This document shows positions 57,339 through 64,000 of a DNA stretch of 64,000 nucleotides, piece by piece. This DNA is from Streptomyces ferrugineus (GTDB lineage Bacteria > Actinomycetota > Actinomycetes > Streptomycetales > Streptomycetaceae), in NCBI RefSeq assembly GCF_015160855.1, contig NZ_CP063373.1, positions 2,666,001 through 2,730,000 on the forward strand, given 5' to 3'. How positions within the stretch are numbered: the stretch's first letter is position 1; every line of letters begins with the position of its first letter. The notes under the pieces were generated by a model. It was not told where the DNA came from. It ran no database searches and saw only the letters and a program-made list of their open reading frames with translations. The position numbers were made by a program, and so were the translations under genes.

Positions 57339-57575
57339 GTGGTTATGGGGTTCTCGATCGCCCTGATCGTCTTCAGCCTGCTGCTGATGCTGCTGGTGCT
57401 GATGCACAAGGGGAAGGGCGGCGGCCTCTCCGACATGTTCGGTGGCGGCATGCAGTCGTCCGTCGGCGGCTCCTCGGTCGCCGAGCGCAACCTCGACCGG
57501 ATCACCGTGGTGGTCGGTCTGCTGTGGTTTGCGTGCATTGTCGTGCTCGGCATCATGATGAAGGTGAACAACTGA
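57339..57575 (+). CDS. secG: Preprotein translocase subunit SecG
   Basis: A 78-residue membrane protein with two helices: GFSIALIVFSLLLMLLVLMH and ITVVVGLLWFACIVVLGIMM. They are joined by the conserved glycine-rich cytosolic loop HKGKGGGLSDMFGGGM. SecG binds SecYE and helps SecA-driven export. The GTG at 57339 is chosen because GAGGAA lies about 12 bases upstream; an ATG at 57345 is the alternative. Its place after tpiA is common in bacteria. Confidence 0.95.
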   Translation: MVMGFSIALIVFSLLLMLLVLMHKGKGGGLSDMFGGGMQSSVGGSSVAERNLDRITVVVGLLWFACIVVLGIMMKVNN

Positions 57576-57597
57576 CCGGCACGCACAATCCACACGT

Positions 57598-57647
57598 AAG
57601 GCCCCATGTTCGGTACGCGCAGCTGAGCGCGGCCTATCATGGGGCTT
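57598..57647 (+). terminator. Stem-loop after secG
   Basis: GCCCCATG (57601-57608) pairs with CATGGGGC (57638-57645), with flanking AA/TT partly extending it. The 29-base loop can form an inner hairpin. Moderate terminator candidate. Confidence 0.55.
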
Positions 57648-57776
57648 GCGTCTTGGTGTGAGGGCTCTGTAACTCCAATCACTGGACGCGCGTTGGGCCT
57701 TACGTAGACTGAGGCGCTCGCAGCGAAGCGAAACGCCGACTCGCTTTGCGGCACCATCACGCAGGGAGTTACGACC

Positions 57777-58112
57777 GTGGCAAGTGGCAACGCGATCCGA
57801 GGAAGCCGGGTCGGGGCGGGGCCGATGGGCGAGGCCGAGCGGGGCGAGTCCGCGCCCCGGCTGCGCATCTCCTTCTGGTGCTCCAACGGGCACGAGACGC
57901 AGCCCAGCTTCGCCAGCGACGCGCAGGTTCCCGAAACCTGGGACTGCCCGCGCTGCGGCTTTCCCGCCGGACAGGACCGGGACAACCCGCCGGACCCGCC
58001 GCGCACCGAGCCCTACAAGACGCATCTGGCGTATGTACGGGAGCGGCGCAGCGACGCGGACGGCGAGGCCATCCTCGCCGAGGCGCTCGCCAAACTGCGG
58101 GGCGAGATCTAG
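57777..58112 (+). CDS. RbpA-like RNA polymerase-binding protein
   Basis: A 111-residue protein of the RbpA family. The core domain has ISFWCSNGHETQPSFASDAQ and ETWDCPRCGFPA, i.e. Cys-x3-His plus Cys-x2-Cys zinc ligands. The C-terminal sigma-interacting part is PYKTHLAYVRERRSDADGEA with ILAEALAKLRGEI. RbpA binds the principal sigma factor and stabilises open complexes. The well-studied S. coelicolor RbpA has a distinct sequence and locus (from memory), so this is probably a paralogue with its own, undefined role. The GTG at 57777 is the start; the upstream GGGAG is well placed. Confidence 0.85.
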   Translation: MASGNAIRGSRVGAGPMGEAERGESAPRLRISFWCSNGHETQPSFASDAQVPETWDCPRCGFPAGQDRDNPPDPPRTEPYKTHLAYVRERRSDADGEAILAEALAKLRGEI

Positions 58113-58121
58113 GAGTTGAGG

Positions 58122-58151
58122 CCGGCCAGGTGCCTGTGGGCGCCTGGCCGG
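58122..58151 (+). terminator. Stem-loop after the RbpA-like gene
   Basis: CCGGCCAGG (58122-58130) pairs with CCTGGCCGG (58143-58151), and GCC/GGC pairs can extend the stem inwards. It lies 10 bases after the stop codon. Confidence 0.8.
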
Positions 58152-58256
58152 ACCTGTTCGTACCACCGGCGGACCCCCGCTCCGGGGCCGATTGTCAGTG
58201 GTGCCCTCTACGGTTTGTGTATCGATCTTCTGCATCGATCAGACCGAGGGGGAGCT

Positions 58257-59525
58257 GTGACGACGGCCGGGACGGCGGCAGTGCGTGCGCCCGCGTGGCG
58301 CGGTGGATTCGGACGGCTGTGGAGCGCCGCCGTGCTCTCCAGCTTCGGCGACTCCCTGCGTACGGCCGCCCTGCCGCTCCTCGCCGTGACACTCACCGAC
58401 CGGCCGCTGCTGGTCGCCGCGGTCACCGCCTGCGGCTATCTGCCGTGGATCGTCTTCGGGCTGCTCGGCGGCGCCGTCGCCGACCGGGTGGACCAGCGGC
58501 GCGCGATGTGGACGGTGGACGCGTTACGCGGGCTGCTGGTCGCCGCGTTCGCGGTGGCCGTGGCCCTGGGGCACGCCTCGATCGGCCTGCTCATCGCGCT
58601 GGCCTTCACCCTGACCGCGCTGCAGACCCTGTTCGACAACGCCGCCACGGCCCTGCTCCCCGCCCTGGTGGACCGGGACGCGCTCGGCGGCGCGAACGCC
58701 CGGCTGATGACCGGGCAGCGGATCGCGGGCGGACTGGTGGGCGGGCCGGCGGTGCCGCTGCTGCTGGCGGCGGGGGCCGCCGTCCCCTTCGCCGCCGACG
58801 CCGCCACCTTTCTCGTCGCGGCCGCGCTGGTGGCCTCGCTGCGGACCGAGGCGCCCGACCGGGAGCCCGCACCGGCGGGCAGCACCCTGCGCCGGGAGAT
58901 CGCGGAGGGACTGCGCACCCTGTGGCGGGACCGGGCGCTGAGAGGCCTGTGCGCCGCCACCGCCCTGTGCAACGTCGGCATGGGCGCCCAGCTCGCCACC
59001 CTGGTCGTCCTGGTCACCGGATGGCTGGACGCCGGGCCCGCGGGGTATGCGGCGGCGGGCGCCGGGTTCACCGTCGGCGGCCTGGCCGGGGGAGTGGCCA
59101 ACGGCAGGATCGTCCGCCGGCTGGGCGAGATCCGGGCCGTGCTGCTCGCCGGTGCGGTGCAGACCGCGGCGCTCGTCGTCATGGGCACCGTGCGCAGCCT
59201 GGCCGTGCTGGTGACCGCCCTGGTCGTCTTCGGGCTCATGGGCATGGTGTGGAACGTCAACACGACGACGCTCATGCAGCAGCGCAGCCCCGTCGAACTG
59301 CTGGGCCGGGTGGCCTCGGCCTTCCGGACCCTGGCCTTCGCCGGGGTGCCGCTCGGCGCCCTGCTGGGCGGCGCGGTCGCCACCGCCTGGGGCCTGAACA
59401 CCCCGCCCCTGCTCACGGCCGCCTTCTTCGTGCTCGCCCTCACCGCGCTGATACCCGCGGGCAAGCCGGACGTACCTGTTGTTGCACCGGACGACGACGC
59501 GACGACCGCTCATGCCCGGCGCTGA
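58257..59525 (+). CDS. MFS exporter (MFS_3/enterobactin-exporter-like)
   Basis: A 422-residue transporter with about twelve helices of the MFS_3 type, including [20 protein letters not shown] at TM1, [20 protein letters not shown] after TM2, [20 protein letters not shown] and [20 protein letters not shown] in TM4-5. The group includes macrolide and siderophore exporters, so export is likely but the cargo is unknown. The GTG at 58257 follows a G-rich ribosome site. It interrupts the otherwise housekeeping run between rbpA-like and pgi, with 52 bp to pgi. Confidence 0.83.
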   Translation: MTTAGTAAVRAPAWRGGFGRLWSAAVLSSFGDSLRTAALPLLAVTLTDRPLLVAAVTACGYLPWIVFGLLGGAVADRVDQRRAMWTVDALRGLLVAAFAVAVALGHASIGLLIALAFTLTALQTLFDNAATALLPALVDRDALGGANARLMTGQRIAGGLVGGPAVPLLLAAGAAVPFAADAATFLVAAALVASLRTEAPDREPAPAGSTLRREIAEGLRTLWRDRALRGLCAATALCNVGMGAQLATLVVLVTGWLDAGPAGYAAAGAGFTVGGLAGGVANGRIVRRLGEIRAVLLAGAVQTAALVVMGTVRSLAVLVTALVVFGLMGMVWNVNTTTLMQQRSPVELLGRVASAFRTLAFAGVPLGALLGGAVATAWGLNTPPLLTAAFFVLALTALIPAGKPDVPVVAPDDDATTAHARR

Positions 59526-59577
59526 TCAACTAGGTTGGACCCGCTGGGACAGGCACGAAAGAAGGCTGAAGTCGGAC

Positions 59578-61233
59578 ATGAACGCAGACGGCCGTACCAG
59601 GCTCAACCAGATGCCCGAGTGGACCGCGCTGGCCAAGCACCGCGAGGAGCTCGGCGGGGCGCGGCTGCGGGAGCTGTTCGCCGCCGACCCGGGTCGCGGA
59701 TCGGGGTACACGCTGCAGGTCGGCGACCTGCACATCGACTACTCCAAGCACCTGGTCACCGACGAGACACTGCGGTTGCTGCGGGAGCTGGCCGCCGCGA
59801 CGGACGTGTTCGGGCTGCGGGACGCCATGTTCCGCGGCGAGAAGATCAACACCACCGAGGGCCGCGCCGTGCTGCACACCGCGCTGCGCGCACCGCGGGA
59901 GACGGTGGTCGAGGTCGACGGGGAGAACGTCGTCCCGGGTGTGCACGCGGTCCTCGACAAGATGGCCGGCTTCGCCGAGCGGGTCCGCTCCGGCGCCTGG
60001 ACCGGCCACACCGGCAGGCGGATCAAGAACGTCGTCAACGTCGGCATCGGCGGCTCCGACCTCGGCCCGGCGATGGCCTACGAGGTGCTGCGCAGCTTCA
60101 CCGACCGCGACCTCACCGTCCGCTTCGTGTCGAACGTCGACGGCGCCGACCTGCACGAGGCCACGCGTGACCTGGACGCGGCCGAGACGCTGTTCATCAT
60201 CGCGTCCAAGACGTTCACCACGATCGAGACGATCACCAACGCCACGTCCGCGCGCAACTGGCTCCTCGGCGAGCTGAAGGCGGGGCCGGAAGCCGTCGCC
60301 AAGCACTTCGTCGCGCTGTCGACTAATGGTGAGAAGGTCGCCGACTTCGGTATCGACACGGCGAACATGTTCGAGTTCTGGGACTGGGTCGGCGGGCGCT
60401 ACTCCTACGACTCGGCGATCGGCCTGTCGCTGATGATCGCCATCGGGCCGGACCGCTTCCGGGAGATGCTCGACGGCTTCCGGATCGTCGACGAGCACTT
60501 CCGCACCGCGCCCGCCGAGGCCAACGCGCCGCTGCTGCTCGGCCTGTTGGGCATCTGGTACGGCAACTTCCACGACGCCCAGTCGCACGCGGTGCTGCCG
60601 TACAGCCACTACCTGTCGAAGTTCACGGCCTATCTGCAGCAGCTGGACATGGAGTCCAACGGCAAGTACGTGGACCGGGACGGGCGGGAGGTCGACTGGC
60701 AGACCGGGCCGGTGGTGTGGGGCACGCCGGGCACCAACGGGCAGCACGCCTACTACCAGTTGATCCACCAGGGCACCAAGCTGATCCCGGCGGACTTCAT
60801 CGGCTTCGCCGAGCCGGTCGCCGAGATGAGCGACGAACTCAAGGCGCAGCACGACCTGTTGATGGCGAACTTCTTCGCGCAGACGCAGGCGCTGGCCTTC
60901 GGCAAGACACCGGAAGAGGTGCGTGCCGAGGGGGTGCCGGAGGAGCTGGTGACCCACAAGACGTTCAAGGGCGATCACCCGACGACCACGATCCTCGCGC
61001 GCGAGCTGACCCCGTCGGTGCTCGGGCAGTTGATCGCGCTGTACGAGCACAAGGTGTTCGTGCAGGGCGCGGTGTGGAACATCGACTCCTTCGACCAGTG
61101 GGGCGTCGAGCTCGGCAAGGTCCTCGCCAAGCGGGTCGAGCCCGCGCTGACCGAGGGCGCGGACGTACCGGGACTGGACGCCTCGACGCGGGCACTCGTC
61201 GCCAAGTACCGGGAGCTGCGCGGCCGGCGGTGA
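59578..61233 (+). CDS. pgi: Glucose-6-phosphate isomerase
   Basis: A 551-residue PGI. Signature segments are [74 protein letters not shown] with catalytic residues, and [18 protein letters not shown] with the catalytic lysine. It interconverts glucose 6-phosphate and fructose 6-phosphate, linking to the nearby gap-pgk-tpiA genes. The ATG at 59578 has GAAGG about 12 bases upstream. It converges with an ABC permease gene only 9 bases away, with no terminator visible. Confidence 0.98.
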   Translation: MNADGRTRLNQMPEWTALAKHREELGGARLRELFAADPGRGSGYTLQVGDLHIDYSKHLVTDETLRLLRELAAATDVFGLRDAMFRGEKINTTEGRAVLHTALRAPRETVVEVDGENVVPGVHAVLDKMAGFAERVRSGAWTGHTGRRIKNVVNVGIGGSDLGPAMAYEVLRSFTDRDLTVRFVSNVDGADLHEATRDLDAAETLFIIASKTFTTIETITNATSARNWLLGELKAGPEAVAKHFVALSTNGEKVADFGIDTANMFEFWDWVGGRYSYDSAIGLSLMIAIGPDRFREMLDGFRIVDEHFRTAPAEANAPLLLGLLGIWYGNFHDAQSHAVLPYSHYLSKFTAYLQQLDMESNGKYVDRDGREVDWQTGPVVWGTPGTNGQHAYYQLIHQGTKLIPADFIGFAEPVAEMSDELKAQHDLLMANFFAQTQALAFGKTPEEVRAEGVPEELVTHKTFKGDHPTTTILARELTPSVLGQLIALYEHKVFVQGAVWNIDSFDQWGVELGKVLAKRVEPALTEGADVPGLDASTRALVAKYRELRGRR

Positions 61234-61242
61234 CGACGTCGC

Positions 61243-63522
61243 TCAGGCGACCGCGCTCAACGTGTCCGCAAGGCGCCGCCGTGCGGCACGCGCCGCCGGA
61301 ACCGCGGCGAGCGCGGCCGCACCCGTGACCGCCGCCGCGCCGAACAGCAGCAGAAGCGCGGCGGACGGTCCCTGCGCGATCCCCGCGCCGATGCCGCTCG
61401 AACTGCCCTGGTTGTCGATCAGCCAGTGCGCGAGGGGGGTGCCCAGGGCCGTGCCGAGGACGACGGCGGCCAGGGCGGTACAGGCGGTGGAGGTGACGGT
61501 GATCGCGGTGATCTGGCGTGGCGACAGGCCGATGGCCTTCAGGGCCAGCAGATCGCGCTCGCCCTCGCGGACCGTGCCGCCGATCGCGGTCAGCAGCTCG
61601 ATGAGCCCGATGAGGGCCAGGACGACGATCAGGCCGACGACGACTCCGCGCAGCGGCGAGAGACCGTCGGCGGGGTTCGGCACGGCGTGCACGTCCAGCC
61701 GGCCGTGACCGGCCTCGGTCAGACGGTCGGCGACCTCGGCCGGGTCCGCGCCGGGGCGCAGCCGCAGCTCGTAGAGGGTGGGGCCGAGGCCGGGGTCGTT
61801 CTCGCGGAGGGTGTCGAGGGAGGTGGAGATGACGCGGCCGGCGTTCTCCGGTTCGATGCTGCGGCCCACGATGTGCAGGATCTGCGGCTGGTCGCCGACG
61901 GTCATCCGCACCCAGTCGCCGACCTTCACATCCAGCAGCTCCAGCAGCCCCTGCCCGGCCACCGCCTCGTCGCGGCCCTGCGCGGCGCGGCCCTCGGCCA
62001 GGGCGTACGGGTAGGGGTCCGCATGGGTGCCGAGCCCGCGCAGGGCGATCGTGGCCGTCTGGCCCGGGACCAGCGCGGCCACCTCGACGCCGGGGTAGGC
62101 GGCGGCGACCTGCGGGTCGCGTGCCAGCAGCGCCCGGGTGTCGCGGTCGGCCATACCGGAGGCGTGCACCGTGAGGGCGGTCGGCAGGCCGACCTGCTCG
62201 GGCCTGCTGTCGAAGCGCTCGATGGTGGTCCACGCGCTCATCGCCACCACGATCAGCAGCAGCGGCAGCGCGAGCCGCGCGATGGTGGCCGGCGACCGCA
62301 GGCGACGGGTGAACGCCCGGTGCCAGCCCAGCACCAGCGCGGGCGGCAGCCCTAGGCCGAGAGCCCGGCGCGCCGCCCCCGACAGCCGCCCGCCGAGCGC
62401 AGCCGCCCGCCGCGGCACCGGCACCGGTGGCACCCGCCCCGCCCGCCACGCCGCGAGCCCGGTGGTCGCCCCGATGAACAGCACCGCCCCCACCGGCACC
62501 GTGAACAGCGCCACGGTGTGGCCGGGCAGCCCCTGCCACACCCCGACGGCGTCCCCGAGCCGCCCCGGGATGCGGTTGCCCAGGCCCTGGATGACGGCAG
62601 CGGCGGCCACGGCACCCAGCAGGGCGTAGGCGAGGTGCTGGAGCAGGAAGACGCGGACCACCTGGCCGGGGGTGAAGCCGATCGCCTTCAGCACCGAGAT
62701 GTCCCGCAGATGGCCGCGGATCCGGGTGCCGATCGCCCCGTGCACGGCGAGCCCGGCGGCGACCAGCGCGCCCAGCCCGAACAGCCCCAGCACCTGTCCG
62801 AGCAGCCGGTTGTCGCCCTGCGCCTCGGCGCGGGCCTGCTTCCAGGTGGAGACCTCGCTGACCGCGCCGGCGCCCAGCACGGTCACGGCGCGCTGCACGG
62901 CGTAGTCGGTGTCGTCGGGGTTCGTCAGGCGCAGCCCGATGACCTGGCCGCCCGGGTTGCGCACGGCGGACGGCGGCGCCCAGACCAGGCCCGGCTGCTC
63001 GCCCGCCCGGTAGCGCGGCTCGGCGCTGTCGGCGATGCCGAGGACGGTCAGGGTCCGGCCGGTGCCGGGCAGGGTGAGGGTGTCGCCGGGCGCGGCCAGC
63101 AGGGCCCGGGCCAGGCGGGTCTCCAGGACCACACCGTCGGGGTCGGCGGGGTCCAGCCAGTGTCCGGAGGTCACGAGCGGGCGGCCGACGGAGGGGCGCT
63201 CGGGCATGCCGCGCAGTTCGACGGAGGCGCGGGTGCCCTGGGAGGCCAGGGTGGTGGACGCGGTGGGGTAGGGGCCCGCGACGGACTCGACGCCGTCGAC
63301 GCCGGTCAGCTTCCCGGTGTCCGCCGAGGCGCCGGTGTGCAGCCAGACGTGCGCTCCGTGCGCCTGGGTGAAGACGCGCTGCCAGGGGTTGGTGGCGTAG
63401 CCGAAGAGCGCCGTGGCCAGCAGCAGTGAGACGACGATCCCGGCCGTGGCCAGCACGAGGAACAGCGCCTCGCCGCGGTGAGTGCGCAGATCGGAGTGTG
63501 CCCAGCGCAGGGTGGCTCGCAT
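61243..63522 (-). CDS. FtsX/MacB-type ABC transporter permease
   Basis: A 759-residue permease with two FtsX domains. Helix 1 (about residues 18-40, LFLVLATAGIVVSLLLATAL) is followed by a long extracellular domain (to about 245) and a first FtsX core (LGLFGLGALVAAGLAVHGAI to VGAVLFIGATTGLAAWRAG). A second soluble domain (about 420-600) and second FtsX core (GVVVGLIVVLALIGLIELLT, ALKAIGLSPRQITAITVTST) complete it. Such proteins couple ATP hydrolysis outside-in to lipoprotein or peptide export rather than classical transport. Its start is 2 bp from the upstream ATPase stop. Confidence 0.87.
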   Translation of the reverse strand: MRATLRWAHSDLRTHRGEALFLVLATAGIVVSLLLATALFGYATNPWQRVFTQAHGAHVWLHTGASADTGKLTGVDGVESVAGPYPTASTTLASQGTRASVELRGMPERPSVGRPLVTSGHWLDPADPDGVVLETRLARALLAAPGDTLTLPGTGRTLTVLGIADSAEPRYRAGEQPGLVWAPPSAVRNPGGQVIGLRLTNPDDTDYAVQRAVTVLGAGAVSEVSTWKQARAEAQGDNRLLGQVLGLFGLGALVAAGLAVHGAIGTRIRGHLRDISVLKAIGFTPGQVVRVFLLQHLAYALLGAVAAAAVIQGLGNRIPGRLGDAVGVWQGLPGHTVALFTVPVGAVLFIGATTGLAAWRAGRVPPVPVPRRAAALGGRLSGAARRALGLGLPPALVLGWHRAFTRRLRSPATIARLALPLLLIVVAMSAWTTIERFDSRPEQVGLPTALTVHASGMADRDTRALLARDPQVAAAYPGVEVAALVPGQTATIALRGLGTHADPYPYALAEGRAAQGRDEAVAGQGLLELLDVKVGDWVRMTVGDQPQILHIVGRSIEPENAGRVISTSLDTLRENDPGLGPTLYELRLRPGADPAEVADRLTEAGHGRLDVHAVPNPADGLSPLRGVVVGLIVVLALIGLIELLTAIGGTVREGERDLLALKAIGLSPRQITAITVTSTACTALAAVVLGTALGTPLAHWLIDNQGSSSGIGAGIAQGPSAALLLLFGAAAVTGAAALAAVPAARAARRRLADTLSAVA

Positions 63523-63524
63523 CG

Positions 63525-64000
63525 TCAGTCCTTGAGCTCCAGCACACCCGAGGTCCCGGGCCGGCGCGGCGGGGTGCCGCCGTCCAGCTCGGCGTCGTCG
63601 GCGATGCGGCCGTCGAAGAAGCTGATCACCCGGTCCGCGGCGCTCGCGAGCCGGGCGTCATGTGTGACCAGCACGATCGTCTGGCCGCGCTGGTGGAAGC
63701 GGGACAGCAGCCGCATCACCTCGCGGGTGCCCTTGCTGTCCAGGCTGCCGGCGGGTTCGTCGGCCAGCAGCAGGGGCGGCCGGTTCACCAGCGCCCGGGC
63801 CAGCGCGACCCGCTGCTGCTCGCCGCCGGACAGCTCGCCCGGCATGCTCCGCTCCTTGCCCGCGAGCCCGAGCTCGGTCAGCAGCTCCGACCGCTCGGCG
63901 CGCGCCCGCTTCGGCGGCACGCCGGCCAGCAGGGCGGGCAGCTCCACGTTGTCGGCGACGGACAGGTTGGAGACCAGGTTGAAGAACTGGAAGACGATCC
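63525..64000 (-). CDS. ABC transporter ATP-binding protein (LolD/MacB type), 3' part
   Basis: The gene continues past the right edge of the window; about 158 codons are visible. The Q-loop IVFQFFNLVSNLSVADNVEL is at the edge, then signature GELSGGEQQRVALARAL, Walker B LLLADEPAGSLDSKGT and H-loop IVLVTHDARLASAAD. Walker A is outside the window. The fit to LolD/MacB-type ATPases agrees with the FtsX-type permease directly downstream. Confidence 0.93.
   Translation of the reverse strand, partial: IVFQFFNLVSNLSVADNVELPALLAGVPPKRARAERSELLTELGLAGKERSMPGELSGGEQQRVALARALVNRPPLLLADEPAGSLDSKGTREVMRLLSRFHQRGQTIVLVTHDARLASAADRVISFFDGRIADDAELDGGTPPRRPGTSGVLELKD

Overview
The window is a high-GC (about 70% or more by eye) actinobacterial chromosome segment. 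Nearly all codons end in G or C, GTG starts are common and stop/start overlaps are frequent. The gene order uvrC-rapZ-yvcK-whiA, gap-pgk-tpiA-secG, pgi, uvrA and uvrB with TerD neighbours, together with the developmental regulator WhiA, points to Streptomyces. From memory the order matches the S. coelicolor SCO1942-SCO1980 region read in reverse; I could not run an alignment. I see no rRNA, tRNA, CRISPR array, prophage or insertion sequence.

Layout. 0-1.5 kb: the end of a DUF5753 regulator with its DUF397 partner and a DUF574-type methyltransferase. 1.5-5.7 kb: a tyrosine-type phosphatase, then a coupled pair made of a rifampin-phosphotransferase-like PEP-utilising enzyme and a membrane protein. 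5.9-8 kb: a MocR/PdxR-type regulator divergent from an AhpD-like protein with a (Thr-Asp)n N-terminus. 8-12.4 kb: an orphan GltD-like oxidoreductase, DUF1772 and DUF2293 proteins, a uridine-kinase-like protein without a P-loop, and a PPOX flavin protein. 12.5-15.3 kb: a CBS protein, a CorA transporter and a methyltransferase. 15.4-19.1 kb: pseudouridine catabolism (psuG-psuK), a VOC protein and glutathione-independent formaldehyde dehydrogenase. 19.3-25.5 kb: MFS, Ogt, a GlpQ-like phosphodiesterase, an MHYT protein and UvrB.

25.6-31.2 kb is the most distinctive block. It holds TerD, a TerD fused to a degenerate FtsK-like domain, a terminator, a yybP-ykoY (manganese) riboswitch leader, TerC, a small protein and a ChaA-type cation antiporter. 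31.2-38.4 kb: an MFS symporter, a broken S66 peptidase gene, type II dehydroquinase, a polar amino acid ABC operon, an MBL hydrolase and a maleylpyruvate-isomerase-family protein. 38.6-45 kb: uvrA, a lacI-sugar kinase pair behind a 30-bp perfect palindrome, and an HTH protein.

45.6-50.7 kb is the uvrC-rapZ-yvcK-whiA chain, linked by stop/start overlaps. 50.9-53.9 kb is a large secreted M14 carboxypeptidase. 54.1-61.2 kb is the lower glycolytic set gap, pgk, tpiA, then secG, an RbpA-like protein, an MFS exporter and pgi, with strong stem-loops between several of them. The right edge has an FtsX-type permease and the 3' part of its ATPase.

Across the window a 12-bp palindrome (CACGCGCGCGTG) occurs seven times, far above a naive expectation and in several reading frames, so it looks like a DNA-level signal. 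All three nucleotide-excision-repair genes (uvrA, uvrB, uvrC) lie here but in separate transcription units.
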